Shown piece after piece: positions 7,142-14,994 of a stretch of 32,649 nucleotides of DNA. The translations under genes and the position numbers were made by a program. Position 1 is the first letter of the stretch. Each line of letters opens with the position of its first letter. The stretch is from an uncultured Prevotellaceae bacterium (GTDB lineage Bacteria; Bacteroidota; Bacteroidia; Bacteroidales; Bacteroidaceae): NCBI GenBank assembly GCA_946539475.1, contig CAMNHM010000013.1, forward strand, positions 1-32,649, given 5' to 3'. The notes below the pieces were generated by a model, which ran no database searches, was not told the origin of the DNA, and saw only the letters and a program-made list of their open reading frames with translations.

Positions 7142-10100
7142 AATCCCAGACGCACGGTGAACGTGAACTGACGCGGCATCGGCGAGGCCACACCACCCGT
7201 GTTGAAGAATTCGGGATCGTTGCCGTTGAGCTTCTTGTCGGCATAGATCAAGAAGAGGTTGGTGGCCTGTAACTTCAGGTTGACGTTCTGCAGGCCGATG
7301 GGAGCGATCCAAGCCTTCGGGAAGGTGTAGTCGAGCGAAATTTCCTTCATGCGGATGAAGTCGCCTTTGGCAACACGCTCTGTGCAGTAGTTGTAAGCGT
7401 TGTACGCAATAGAGAGGTTCGGGTTGAGGAAGTTCTGACGCACCGACGGGATGACGGGAACGGTGGTGATTTCCTCTTCGCCGGATGCCGACCAGCGGTT
7501 GTTGAACTCGCGCGGGGTGGCCACGAGGTCGTTGTAGACGTTGCGGAACACGGGGTCGAGGCGCACCTTGTTGCCGAACGAATAGACGATGAACGCGGTC
7601 AGGCGGAAGCCTTTGTACTTGAAGACGTTCTCGAAGGAACCGTAGTCGGTGGGATCGGTAGAGCCCTCATACTTCAGCCACGACAGGTCGGCAAACTCCT
7701 GGAAGTTGACGCCGTCCATGGTGACCTCGTCGTTCTGCACGCGGAAGGTGGGCAGACCCTCAGAGGTGAGCTTCTCAAACGGAATGGAGAACAGGGCACG
7801 CACGGGATAGCCCTCGAGGGCGAAACCGTTGGAGCGAATCAGGTCGATGACGCGCGTGGTGCTCTTCAGGTTGGTCACCTTATTGTGCTGGTGCGAGTAG
7901 AGGAATGTGGTGTTCCACTCGAAGTCCTGTGTCTTGATGTTCTTTGTAGAGAGCGAGAGCTCGAAACCGTCCGACTTCATGTCGGCAATGTTACCGAACT
8001 TGTCGATCTGTCCGCCTACGCCTTCCGTCACGAGCGGGCCGATGAGGTCGTAGTTGTTACGCTTGTACCAGCTCACCTCGAGGTTGATGCGGTTGTTGAG
8101 GAATCCCATGTCGGCCGTCAGCGAGAGCTCGTGCTTCTTCTCGTAGGTCAGGTCGCTGTTGCCCAGCTCGGTGATGCCGATGGCCGTCTCACGTCCGGCG
8201 ACGTCGGGGCGCCAGGTGATGTAGCTGTTCATGATGGGGTTCGAGTTCGAGATGTCGTAGGGGCCGCGGTCGGCGGTCAGCGAGTAGGAGCCTTTCAGCG
8301 TGAGGTGCGAGAACCAGGGCTCCATCTGCCTGAACCACTCCTCCTCGTGGGCGTTCCAGGCGCCGGAGACGTTCCATGTGGGCAGCCAGCGGCTCTTGCG
8401 GGCGCGGCCCAGGGTGTTCGTACCCTCATAGCGCACGGTGCCGTTCAGGATGTAGCGACCCTTATAGGAATAGGTGCCGGTGGCGAAGAAGGCTGCCGTG
8501 CGGTCGAGGGTATGCCCGAAGTTGGCAATCTCGGAGTTCTCGCGGGCGGCTTTCTCGTACGACAGGGGCGAGAAGTTCACCGTGCTGGCAAAGCCGTACT
8601 GGCGCCCCCAGACGCGCTCCCACGAGTTGTCGCGGCGCGTGGAGTTGGTCTCCATGCCTCCGAAGAGGTTCATGATGTGGGTATTGTCGAACACGTGGTT
8701 GTAGGCCACCGTGGCGCGGAAGTCCCACGACGTCATGTGGTACGTGGTCTTGTCGTAGATGCCGCCATAGGGCAGCACGCTGACAGGCACAGCGTAGGGG
8801 TCGTCGGGATCGGTCCAGAGGTAGGGGTTGGTATCGCGCACCAGCGTATTGGGCATCGCACGATAGGCATTGGCCTGATTGGAGTACTCCGTGGCGTTGT
8901 GCTCCGAAGTGGAGGCGACGCGCTTCACGGCTGCCAGCCCGTTGAGCTCCAAGCCCTGCAGGGGCTTCCAGGTGAGCAGGCCCTGGATTTTGAACTCGTT
9001 GGTGTTCAGGTCGATGTAGTTCTCCTCCAGCTCGTGGAAGATGTTGAAGGGGTTGTAGTTGCGGGTGTAGTACTCGTCGGGGTCGAGCACGCGCGAGGTG
9101 TTAAGGGCGTAGCTGTAGGGATTGATGTCGAAGGCACGGCTCACCTCACCGCTCACCAGGTTCACCTCCTGCGACAGCGTGCCGGGGGCCTTCTGCTCGC
9201 GCGTCGAGGCGTTGCCGATGACCTGCATCTTCAGACGCTCGGAGAAGTTGAACGTCGAGTTGAAGTTGGCAGTATAGCGCTTCACCTTGCTCTGCTTGTA
9301 CCACCCGGGGTCGAACATTGCCGACACGGAGGCATAGTGCTGAGCCTTCTCAGTGCCGGTGGAGATGCTCACCGAGTGATTCTGCATCACGCTGTTGTCG
9401 AACAGCAGGTCGAACCAGTCGGTGTTCCTGTACTCCTGCTCGCGAAGCCACTGGTTGCGGCCGGCATCGGTGTTCAGCACCTCGCCGCTGGCAATCAGCG
9501 TGGCCAGCTTGCCGTAGACGCCGCTGGAGTTGGCGTTCACCACGTCAGCAGGGCTCATATAGCCCTTCTTGGCCAACTCCTGGTAGACCGACATCTGCTC
9601 CTGCGAGTTCATGATGTTGAAGTTCTGGTAGCTGGGCACGAGGCGCATCGTCAGCTCGCCCGTGTAGTTCACGTTCGTGCGACCGGCCTTGCCTCGCTTC
9701 GTATTGATGACAATCACGCCAGCCATCGCGCGCGCGCCATAAATAGATGTGGCACTACCGTCGCGAAGAATCTGGAACGACTCGATGTCGTCGGCATTCA
9801 GGCCGGCGATGGCGCTCGAGAGCAACGTCTCGGCATTACCCGACGACAGCTCGTCGGTGTCGACGTCGATGACGTTCTCCTGTATCACGCCGTCGACAAT
9901 CCACAGCGGCTGTGAATTACCATAGATGCTCGTCGCGCCACGCACCTGGATGCGCGGGGCAGTGCCGAACGTGCCGGTGACATTCTGGACGGTGACACCG
10001 GCGGCACGGCCTTCCAGCGAGCGCGAGATGTCGGGCACACCGTCGAGCTTAGCATCCTCAGCATTGATAAACGTCGTAGAGCCTGTAAAAAGGCGCTTGT

Positions 10101-10428
10101 CCATGTTCTGCATGCCAGTCACGACGACGTCGGAAAGCGTCGTGCTGGGCTGGAGAACGATTCGCATACCAGCACGCGGCGAAACGGTCTTCGTCTGCAT
10201 ACCCACATAGCTCACCGTCAGGCGCTTGCCATCGGGGACGGTGATGCTAAAACGGCCGTTGACATCGGTGACGGCACCAGCGTTCGTACCGCTGACCTTC
10301 ACCGAGGCGCCAATCACGGGCTGACCGTCTTCTTCCGAAACGACCGTACCCGTCACTGCCGTCTGAGCCCAAGCCGTACCTGCGAAGAGGAGAATCAGGC
10401 TCAAAAGCATGAATAGTTTTTGTCTCAT
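7138..10428 (-). CDS. SusC/RagA-family TonB-dependent outer-membrane transporter
   Basis: This is the porin half of the SusCD pair, importing a bulky ligand through the outer membrane with TonB energy. The 1096-residue protein has a Sec signal (MRQKLFMLLSLILLFAGTAWA), then a carboxypeptidase-regulatory-like domain (about residues 24-95; TGTVVSEEDGQPVIGASV.., GRFSITVPDG, YVGM). A TonB plug domain follows (about 98-250; PRIQVRGA, PLWIVDG, DDIESFQILRDGSATSIYGARA, GVIVINTK). The rest is a 22-strand barrel ending in PRQFTFTVRLGF, with a terminal aromatic residue suited to barrel assembly. There is no N-terminal secretin-like extension, so no direct coupling to an ECF sigma/anti-sigma pair is seen. 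It is the first gene of its operon. Confidence 0.97.
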   Translation of the reverse strand: MRQKLFMLLSLILLFAGTAWAQTAVTGTVVSEEDGQPVIGASVKVSGTNAGAVTDVNGRFSITVPDGKRLTVSYVGMQTKTVSPRAGMRIVLQPSTTLSDVVVTGMQNMDKRLFTGSTTFINAEDAKLDGVPDISRSLEGRAAGVTVQNVTGTFGTAPRIQVRGATSIYGNSQPLWIVDGVIQENVIDVDTDELSSGNAETLLSSAIAGLNADDIESFQILRDGSATSIYGARAMAGVIVINTKRGKAGRTNVNYTGELTMRLVPSYQNFNIMNSQEQMSVYQELAKKGYMSPADVVNANSSGVYGKLATLIASGEVLNTDAGRNQWLREQEYRNTDWFDLLFDNSVMQNHSVSISTGTEKAQHYASVSAMFDPGWYKQSKVKRYTANFNSTFNFSERLKMQVIGNASTREQKAPGTLSQEVNLVSGEVSRAFDINPYSYALNTSRVLDPDEYYTRNYNPFNIFHELEENYIDLNTNEFKIQGLLTWKPLQGLELNGLAAVKRVASTSEHNATEYSNQANAYRAMPNTLVRDTNPYLWTDPDDPYAVPVSVLPYGGIYDKTTYHMTSWDFRATVAYNHVFDNTHIMNLFGGMETNSTRRDNSWERVWGRQYGFASTVNFSPLSYEKAARENSEIANFGHTLDRTAAFFATGTYSYKGRYILNGTVRYEGTNTLGRARKSRWLPTWNVSGAWNAHEEEWFRQMEPWFSHLTLKGSYSLTADRGPYDISNSNPIMNSYITWRPDVAGRETAIGITELGNSDLTYEKKHELSLTADMGFLNNRINLEVSWYKRNNYDLIGPLVTEGVGGQIDKFGNIADMKSDGFELSLSTKNIKTQDFEWNTTFLYSHQHNKVTNLKSTTRVIDLIRSNGFALEGYPVRALFSIPFEKLTSEGLPTFRVQNDEVTMDGVNFQEFADLSWLKYEGSTDPTDYGSFENVFKYKGFRLTAFIVYSFGNKVRLDPVFRNVYNDLVATPREFNNRWSASGEEEITTVPVIPSVRQNFLNPNLSIAYNAYNYCTERVAKGDFIRMKEISLDYTFPKAWIAPIGLQNVNLKLQATNLFLIYADKKLNGNDPEFFNTGGVASPMPRQFTFTVRLGF

Positions 10429-10475
10429 CTGTTAATTTTTTAGTTGATAATTTGGAAAAATCTTCTGGAACGCGG

Positions 10476-10483
10476 CAAAGGTA
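10476..10483 (-). promoter_or_regulatory. -7 element of the susC promoter
   Basis: On the minus strand this reads TACCTTTG. It would give a leader of about 40 bases before the susC ATG at 10428. No good TTTG is visible at -33, so the promoter may depend on an activator. Confidence 0.5.
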
Positions 10484-10867
10484 CGCAAAAATTGTTAAAC
10501 GTACACGCCATCAACCGTTAAAAACACTTAAATCCGACGAGAATAAAATTCTGCGCTGTCACAGTGGCACTGCTAAATGGACAGGCAACAAGCTGCCGAC
10601 CTCCTCCGATTATTTAACTTACTCGTCGGAATATTCTCAACAAATGCCCTCGCGAGAAGGCCGCTCTTGCAGCCAAGCGGCCATTTGGCCGCAAACGGAC
10701 GAATTCTGAGCATAGTTGTAAGCCACTGACAACTAACGCTTTATCGTCTTCCGACATTTTCCTTGCCACAAAAAAAGGGCGAAAACAGGCACTTTCCGCT
10801 CCAAAAAGGGCATCTTTGGGAGCCTTTTTTCCGAGAAAAAGCGACTCCGGGATGGACACTAGAGGTA

Positions 10868-11095
10868 GCTAGTATCGGAGTTTGATGCCGCTAGTAGCGG
10901 AACTCCGACACTGCTAGTATCGGTCTGCCATACTGCTAGTGCCAATCTCTGGTGACGCTAGTGCCACACTTTGAGGCTGTCCCCACGCTGGTAGCAATAC
11001 CATTTCCACGCTGGTAGCGACACGTCCGTCGCATACTAGCAACCCCAAGGTCGCCTTCGGACGACCGCAAAACCGCCTTCGGGCGACTGCACCCC
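10868..11095. repeat. Degenerate direct repeats with a period of about 22 bp
   Basis: The core GCTAGT occurs at 10868, 10890, 10913, 10935 and 10957 (spacing 22, 23, 22, 22), then as GCTGGT at 10987 and 11010, and inverted (ACTAGC) at 11035. A second pair, CGCCTTCGG at 11052 and 11074, continues the 22-base step and forms two TTCG hairpins. Bases between cores are mostly not conserved. Confidence 0.7.
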
Positions 11096-11366
11096 CGACA
11101 CCAGGCGACAGCCCTCCCACTTTCGGCTCGTTCACGCTTCCCCACCCCACCTGTGCAGTCTGACAGACGCCATCTTCCCGCCAGAATTTTCCAGATTGCC
11201 TCTCGCAGAGAACCCATTTTTCAACCAATTATATTTATATACGAAAAACATCTTTCAGTACATACCTCACGAACAACTTCGTCTCCACATACGCTATGAG
11301 CAGCCACACCAATACCCGAGACTCTCATCAGGAGACAACGAAAGCCAGCATTTTTCTGCCGTTCCC

Positions 11367-11397
11367 TTTGTAGTTACAAAAATTCTACGTAACTTTG
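11367..11397 (+). promoter_or_regulatory. Promoter of the short peptide gene
   Basis: TTTG (11367-11370) and TAACTTTG (11390-11397) are separated by 19 bp, a full match to the Bacteroidota -33/-7 pattern. The expected transcript has a leader of about 105 bases that contains a possible stem around two GTAC blocks. Confidence 0.7.
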
Positions 11398-11508
11398 CAC
11401 CCGATTTGCGCGCGGGCGTACAATAAAATATGTACCCTCACGCGACCAAAAGACAGGCAAAGAAGCTTAACAGTATTAGAATAACGATTCATAAATAGAT
11501 TCAAAATC

Positions 11509-11681
11509 ATGACAAAAAAACATATCAGGCCCCTGCCATCGAGTGCATCGACATCATGCTGAGCTGCATGCTGGCAGACAGCCTGAACAATGTCGAAGGC
11601 AACGCCGGCTTCAACTACGGCGGCAGTGGCAACGGAGCTGCCCACTCACGTCAGGGCGGCGACTGGGAAGACGAGGAGTAA
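11509..11681 (+). pseudogene. Short Bacteroidales peptide gene with a one-base frameshift in a poly-A run
   Basis: The ATG at 11509 reads MTKKHIRP.. and stops at 11560. Adding one A to the run of seven A (about 11514-11520) would instead give a 57-residue peptide, MTKKTYQAPAIECIDIMLSC.., with a Gly/Asn-rich middle (EGNAGFNYGGSGNG) and an acidic end (SRQGGDWEDEE), stopping at TAA 11679-11681. This layout (KKTY..P.IE start, L.A.S in the middle, acidic tail) is one I recognise from many short uncharacterised Bacteroidales proteins; their function is not known to me. A good promoter lies upstream and a terminator-like hairpin downstream, which supports a real gene. The shift could be a mutation, an assembly or sequencing indel, or a slippery site corrected at transcription. 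Confidence 0.6.
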
Positions 11682-11703
11682 GTCCGGTCACATATCAGTA
11701 CCT

Positions 11704-11730
11704 TTGGGCCAACGCCCAAGAGTTCTTTTA
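11704..11730 (+). terminator. Terminator-like hairpin after the short peptide gene
   Basis: TTGGGC (11704-11709), a CAAC loop and GCCCAA (11714-11719) form a tight stem followed by the T-rich GTTCTTTTA. The 5' side overlaps a TACCTTTG string (11699-11706) that could alternatively be a promoter element. Confidence 0.45.
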
Positions 11731-11738
11731 GTCGCTAT

Positions 11739-11754
11739 CGCTTTTTAAAAAGCG
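11739..11754. repeat. 16-bp perfect palindrome
   Basis: CGCTTTTTAAAAAGCG is a perfect inverted repeat between the short peptide gene and the nitroreductase gene. It may be part of a bidirectional terminator or an operator; it lies just upstream of the nitroreductase -7 element. Confidence 0.5.
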
Positions 11755-11779
11755 GCAAAGCCGAGCGCTTACTTATTCG

Positions 11780-11787
11780 TACCTTTG
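11780..11787 (+). promoter_or_regulatory. -7 element of the nitroreductase-yicC-gmk-nadD promoter
   Basis: TACCTTTG matches the Bacteroidota -7 consensus. It lies 23 bases before the nitroreductase ATG at 11811; a matching -33 TTTG is not seen. Confidence 0.5.
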
Positions 11788-11810
11788 TAGTCAAAATAAA
11801 GCTGAAAGAG

Positions 11811-12407
11811 ATGAGAAAGCTACTTTTCGCCCTCGCACTGATGCTCACGATGGGAGCAGGTGCAGCAATGGCACAGAACAGCGCCATTGAGAATATCATG
11901 ACGCGTACGTCGATACGCAAGTTCAAGCAACAGCCCGTCGAAGCGGAGAAGGTCGAGACGATGCTGCGCGCAGCAATGGCTGCCCCGACAGCCGTGAACC
12001 GTCAGCCCTGGCACTTCGTCGTGGTCGACGACAAGGCTGTGCTGGCAAAGCTTGCCGGACAGGGCCGCGGCGGCGACATGCTGCGCAATGCGCCGCTGGC
12101 CATCGTCGTCTGCGGCAATACCGAGAAGGCCCTCGAGGGCGACGCACAGTCGTTCTGGATACAGGACACCAGCGCCGCCACCGAGAACCTGCTGCTGGCA
12201 GCCCACGCCCTTGGGCTGGGTGCGGTCTGGACGGGCGTCTACCCCATCATGCAGCGTGCCGGCCACGTGCAGAAGGTGCTCGGCCTGCCTGAGTATGTCA
12301 TCCCGCTGGCCACCGTCGTCATCGGCTACCCCGACGAGCAGCCTGCGCCTAAAGATAAGTGGAAGCCGGAAAACGTGTCATACAATCAATACGGACAGAA
12401 GAAATGA
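11811..12407 (+). CDS. Exported nitroreductase-family FMN oxidoreductase
   Basis: Nitroreductase-fold enzymes use FMN and NAD(P)H to reduce nitro groups, quinones or flavins. The 198-residue protein begins with a Sec signal (MRKLLFALALMLTMGAGAAMA) and no lipobox, so it is predicted to be periplasmic, which is unusual for the fold but seen in Bacteroidota. The mature part has the FMN-binding TRTSIRKFKQQPV near residue 31, the AAPTAVNRQPWHFVVV segment, and the C-terminal GLGAVWTGVYP and ATVVIGYP motifs typical of the family. The natural substrate and the periplasmic electron donor cannot be read. Its stop overlaps the yicC start as ATGA, so it leads the yicC-gmk operon. Confidence 0.85.
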   Translation: MRKLLFALALMLTMGAGAAMAQNSAIENIMTRTSIRKFKQQPVEAEKVETMLRAAMAAPTAVNRQPWHFVVVDDKAVLAKLAGQGRGGDMLRNAPLAIVVCGNTEKALEGDAQSFWIQDTSAATENLLLAAHALGLGAVWTGVYPIMQRAGHVQKVLGLPEYVIPLATVVIGYPDEQPAPKDKWKPENVSYNQYGQKK

Positions 12408-13279
12408 TACAGTCGATGACCGGCTACGGCAAGGCGTCCGTGGCCTACAAGGGAAAGAAAATCAACGCCGAAATCAAGTCGCTCAACTCCAAGCAGCTCG
12501 ACCTCACCTCACGCATCGCCCCACTCTACCGCGAGAAGGAGATGGAGATGCGCCAGATGATCGCTGCCGCACTGGAACGCGGAAAGGTGGACTTCGCCCT
12601 CTGGATTGAGAAAGAGGAGGGCGTCGACGCTACACCCGTCAACGGTGTCCTCATGGAGAATTACTACCACCAGCTGCGCACCATTGCCGAGAAGACAGGC
12701 ATACCAGAGCCACAGGACTGGATGTACACCCTGACGCGCATGCCCGACGTGCTGACGAAGACTGACACTGAGGTGCTCAGCGATGAGGAGTGGGCAGCAG
12801 CAAAGCAAGCCGTTGAGGGAGCCATCAGCGCACTGGTGGACTTCCGCCGTCAGGAGGGCGCCGCGCTGGAGGCGAAGTTCGCTGAGAAGATCGACAATAT
12901 CGAGCGCCTGCTGGCAGAGATCGAGCCCTATGAGAAACAACGTGTGGAGAAGATACGCCAGCGCATCGTCGACGGCCTGCAGCAGATTCCCGGCGTGGAA
13001 TACGACAAGAACCGCCTCGAGCAGGAACTCATCTACTACATCGAGAAGCTCGACATCAGCGAGGAGAAGCAGCGCCTGACGAACCACCTGCGCTACTTCC
13101 GCGAGACGATGGCCGACGGTCACGGACAGGGGAAGAAGCTAGGCTTCATCGCCCAGGAGATGGGGCGCGAGATCAACACCACGGGCTCGAAGTCGAATCA
13201 GGCAGAGATGCAGAACATCGTCGTGCAGATGAAAGACGAGCTGGAGCAGATCAAGGAACAAGTACTTAATGCATTGTAA
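12404..13279 (+). CDS. yicC: YicC-family endoribonuclease
   Basis: YicC proteins are stress-linked endoribonucleases that act on RNA in the cytoplasm. The start at 12404 (overlapping the nitroreductase stop) gives MIQSMTGYGKA, the near-invariant YicC N-terminus; the frame is open further upstream, but the extra residues would not match. The 291-residue product has the N-terminal YicC domain (EIKSLNSKQLDL, R..PLYREKEMEMRQ) and the C-terminal DUF1732 region, ending GREINTTGSKSN..EMQNIVVQMKDELEQIKEQVLN. It precedes gmk by 4 bases, a neighbour arrangement common across bacteria. Confidence 0.95.
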   Translation: MIQSMTGYGKASVAYKGKKINAEIKSLNSKQLDLTSRIAPLYREKEMEMRQMIAAALERGKVDFALWIEKEEGVDATPVNGVLMENYYHQLRTIAEKTGIPEPQDWMYTLTRMPDVLTKTDTEVLSDEEWAAAKQAVEGAISALVDFRRQEGAALEAKFAEKIDNIERLLAEIEPYEKQRVEKIRQRIVDGLQQIPGVEYDKNRLEQELIYYIEKLDISEEKQRLTNHLRYFRETMADGHGQGKKLGFIAQEMGREINTTGSKSNQAEMQNIVVQMKDELEQIKEQVLNAL

Positions 13280-13283
13280 GAAC

Positions 13284-13853
13284 ATGTCTAAACTGTTGAT
13301 AGTAAGCGCACCAAGCGGCAGCGGCAAGTCGACGATCGTCAACTGGCTGATGAAGGAACACCCGGAGCTGAACCTGTATTTCAGCATCTCGTGCACCAGC
13401 CGCCAGCCCAGGGGGACGGAGCAGGACGGTGTGGAATATTTCTTCCTGTCGCCGGAGGAGTTTCGGCAGCGCATCGATAACGATGAGTTCCTGGAGTATG
13501 AGGAGGTGTACGAGAATCGCTTCTACGGAACGTTGAAGGCACAGGTGGAACGCCAGTTGAAAGCCGGCCAGAACGTCGTGTTCGACGTCGACGTGAAGGG
13601 TGGCATCAACATCAAACGCCACTACGGCGACAGGGCCATGAGCCTCTTCATCCAGCCCCCGTCAGTGGAAGAGCTGCGCCGCCGCCTCGAGGGACGCGGC
13701 ACCGACAGCGCCGAAGCCATCGAGAGCCGCCTGGCAAAGGCCGCATACGAGATGACCTTCGCCCCGCAGTTCGACCATATCGTCGTCAACGACGACCTGG
13801 CGACAGCCAAGGAGGAAACGCTCGCCCTGGTCAGCGCCTTCCTAGCGCTCTAG
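13284..13853 (+). CDS. gmk: Guanylate kinase
   Basis: Guanylate kinase phosphorylates GMP to GDP with ATP, needed for GTP and dGTP supply. The 189-residue protein has the P-loop SAPSGSGKSTI near residue 8, the GMP-binding SCTSRQPR and GVEYFFLS..EF segments, YGT, and DVDVKGGINIK. The start at 13284 (MSKLLIVSAPSG) is preferred to an in-frame ATG five codons earlier that overlaps yicC. In related genomes gmk is typically followed closely by nadD; here a RAYT-like gene with palindromes lies between them. Confidence 0.97.
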   Translation: MSKLLIVSAPSGSGKSTIVNWLMKEHPELNLYFSISCTSRQPRGTEQDGVEYFFLSPEEFRQRIDNDEFLEYEEVYENRFYGTLKAQVERQLKAGQNVVFDVDVKGGINIKRHYGDRAMSLFIQPPSVEELRRRLEGRGTDSAEAIESRLAKAAYEMTFAPQFDHIVVNDDLATAKEETLALVSAFLAL

Positions 13854-13874
13854 GAGCTCCCGCTCCCCGGCATT

Positions 13875-13912
13875 CCCCCGTCAAGTATGTTGCGTTGACA
13901 ACGCAACATACT
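13875..13912. repeat. REP-like palindrome, copy 1 (after gmk)
   Basis: AGTATGTTGCGTT (13884-13896), a GAC centre and AACGCAACATACT (13900-13912) form a perfect 13-bp stem with a 3-base loop. It is preceded by CCCCCGTC (13875-13882), which is shared with the other copies and makes the element asymmetric, like the head tetranucleotide of classical REP sequences. Confidence 0.85.
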
Positions 13913-13932
13913 CAACAGTAAGAAAAAAGCCC

Positions 13933-14994
13933 ATGAACGAAGAAACCTTCCGAAAGCAGCAGCCCTTTGCGGGCAGGAAAAAGCCATCCATGCAGCGACG
14001 CGCTGTCTGGAACGACTATAGCGACCGCAAAATGTACATGCTGACAATGGTCACCGAAGGGCGCCGCCCCCTTTTCGGAGAGGTTATCGGCAGGAGTGAA
14101 GCACCCGCCGGGTCGCCAGATGCACCTGCCATCTGTCTCTCGCCATTGGGCTTTGCCGTAGAAAGGGAATGGTGGGCCTCAGCCGACCACCATCCAGAGA
14201 TTTCTGTCGTTGCCCTGCAGATGATGCCTGACCACCTGCATGGTATCCTCTTTGTGAAAGAGAAGATGGAAAAGCCACTTGGCATGGCTATCCGTGGCTT
14301 CAAGCAAGCCTGCAACCGCCACTACCGTGAGCTCCTGCTTGGCATCGCCCCCGTCCAGTATGTTGCGTTGTCAACGCAACAAACCCGACAAGACCGCCGA
14401 GGAGAGAACCGGAGCCACGGCCAGCTCTTCGCCAGAGGCTATAACGACCGTATCCTTTACGGACAGGGACAGCTGGAGCGATGGCTCGACTACCTGGGCG
14501 ACAATCCGCGCCGACTGCTGATGAAGCGCGAACATCCTGACCTGTTTCGCGTACAGCGCAACCTGACTGTCGCCGGCATGACCTTCTCAGCCATTGGCAA
14601 CCGTTTCTTGCTCGACCGTCCGGAATTATTACAGGTCCAGTGCTCGCGGATGATGACTGAAACAGAGGTGAATGCCTACGTGGATAAATGCCTGACGACC
14701 TGCCGTCAAGGAGCTGTGCTCGTTTCGCCATCCATCTCGCCTGGTGAGAAAGCCGTGATGAGAGCGGCCTTCGAGGCCGGATTCCCGTTAGTATATCTGC
14801 AGGAGAACGGCTTCACTGACCTGGCCAAGCCTGGCGGCAGGCGCATGGAAGCCTGTGCCAGAGGCCAGCTACTCGTCCTTGCGCCATGGGAGCATCACAA
14901 TGAGCGGACCGCCATCAGCCGCAGCCAGTGCCTCTCGCTCAACGACATGGCTCACGCCATCTGCAACAGACCGCCGTCAGGTATGTTGCGTTGA
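13933..14994 (+). CDS. RAYT-like HUH (Y1) transposase fused to a SLOG/DprA-like C-terminal domain
   Basis: This is a probable single-strand DNA nuclease/transposase of the REP-associated tyrosine transposase type. In the 353-residue protein, residues about 25-200 match that fold: the strand before MMPDHLHGILFV holds the HUH pair (His101, His103). RGYNDRILYGQGQLERWLDYLGDNPRRL (about 168-195) corresponds to the YW..HI..D....HLDYIHYNPV region, with Tyr170 as a possible nucleophile. Residues about 215-345 form a different domain: AVLVSPSISPGEKAVMRAAFEAG, VYLQENGF and GRRMEACARGQLLVLAPW look like the Rossmann-type nucleotide-binding core of DprA/SLOG proteins. A palindrome copy lies inside the gene, encoding about residues 139-151 between the HUH motif and the tyrosine, and the stop codon is formed by the third copy. 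The gene interrupts the gmk-nadD pairing. Confidence 0.75.
   Translation: MNEETFRKQQPFAGRKKPSMQRRAVWNDYSDRKMYMLTMVTEGRRPLFGEVIGRSEAPAGSPDAPAICLSPLGFAVEREWWASADHHPEISVVALQMMPDHLHGILFVKEKMEKPLGMAIRGFKQACNRHYRELLLGIAPVQYVALSTQQTRQDRRGENRSHGQLFARGYNDRILYGQGQLERWLDYLGDNPRRLLMKREHPDLFRVQRNLTVAGMTFSAIGNRFLLDRPELLQVQCSRMMTETEVNAYVDKCLTTCRQGAVLVSPSISPGEKAVMRAAFEAGFPLVYLQENGFTDLAKPGGRRMEACARGQLLVLAPWEHHNERTAISRSQCLSLNDMAHAICNRPPSGMLR
14348..14384. repeat. REP-like palindrome, copy 2 (inside the RAYT-like gene)
   Basis: CCCCCGTC (14348-14355) is followed by TGTTGCGTT (14361-14369), a GTC centre and AACGCAACA (14373-14381). The outer arm is decayed on the right side (AACC in place of TACT). The frame remains open through it. 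Confidence 0.8.

Larger units (their letters stand above)
10429..11508. other. About 1.1 kb intergenic region without a credible gene
   Basis: No ORF here has a recognisable protein, a signal sequence or neighbours that would support it. It holds the susC promoter, a GCGGCC/GGCCGC hairpin with a 4-base loop (10676-10691), a stem AAAAAGG/CCTTTTT near 10805-10832, the repeat block of about 22 bp (10868-11095), and the promoter for the short peptide gene. Confidence 0.6.

Noticed and set aside
7885..9915. 676-codon open frame antisense to susC
   Set aside because: It is a codon-bias shadow of susC: low-complexity Val/Leu/His-rich translation, no domain, no promoter, and wholly inside a certain gene.
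10868..11095. CRISPR array
   Set aside because: The conserved core is only 6-9 bases, spacers are too short, and no cas gene is in the window.
10914..11228. Minus-strand frame of 104 codons in the susC upstream region
   Set aside because: It runs through the 22-bp repeat block, shows no domain or signal, and has no promoter.
13884..13912. Palindrome as a simple gmk terminator
   Set aside because: No U-run follows, and the same sequence recurs inside and at the end of the next gene, so it is a dispersed element.
13933..14994. Insertion sequence with terminal inverted repeats and target duplications
   Set aside because: The flanking copies are same-orientation palindromes rather than classical terminal inverted repeats, and no target-site duplication was recognised. 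The HUH-type family does not use them.
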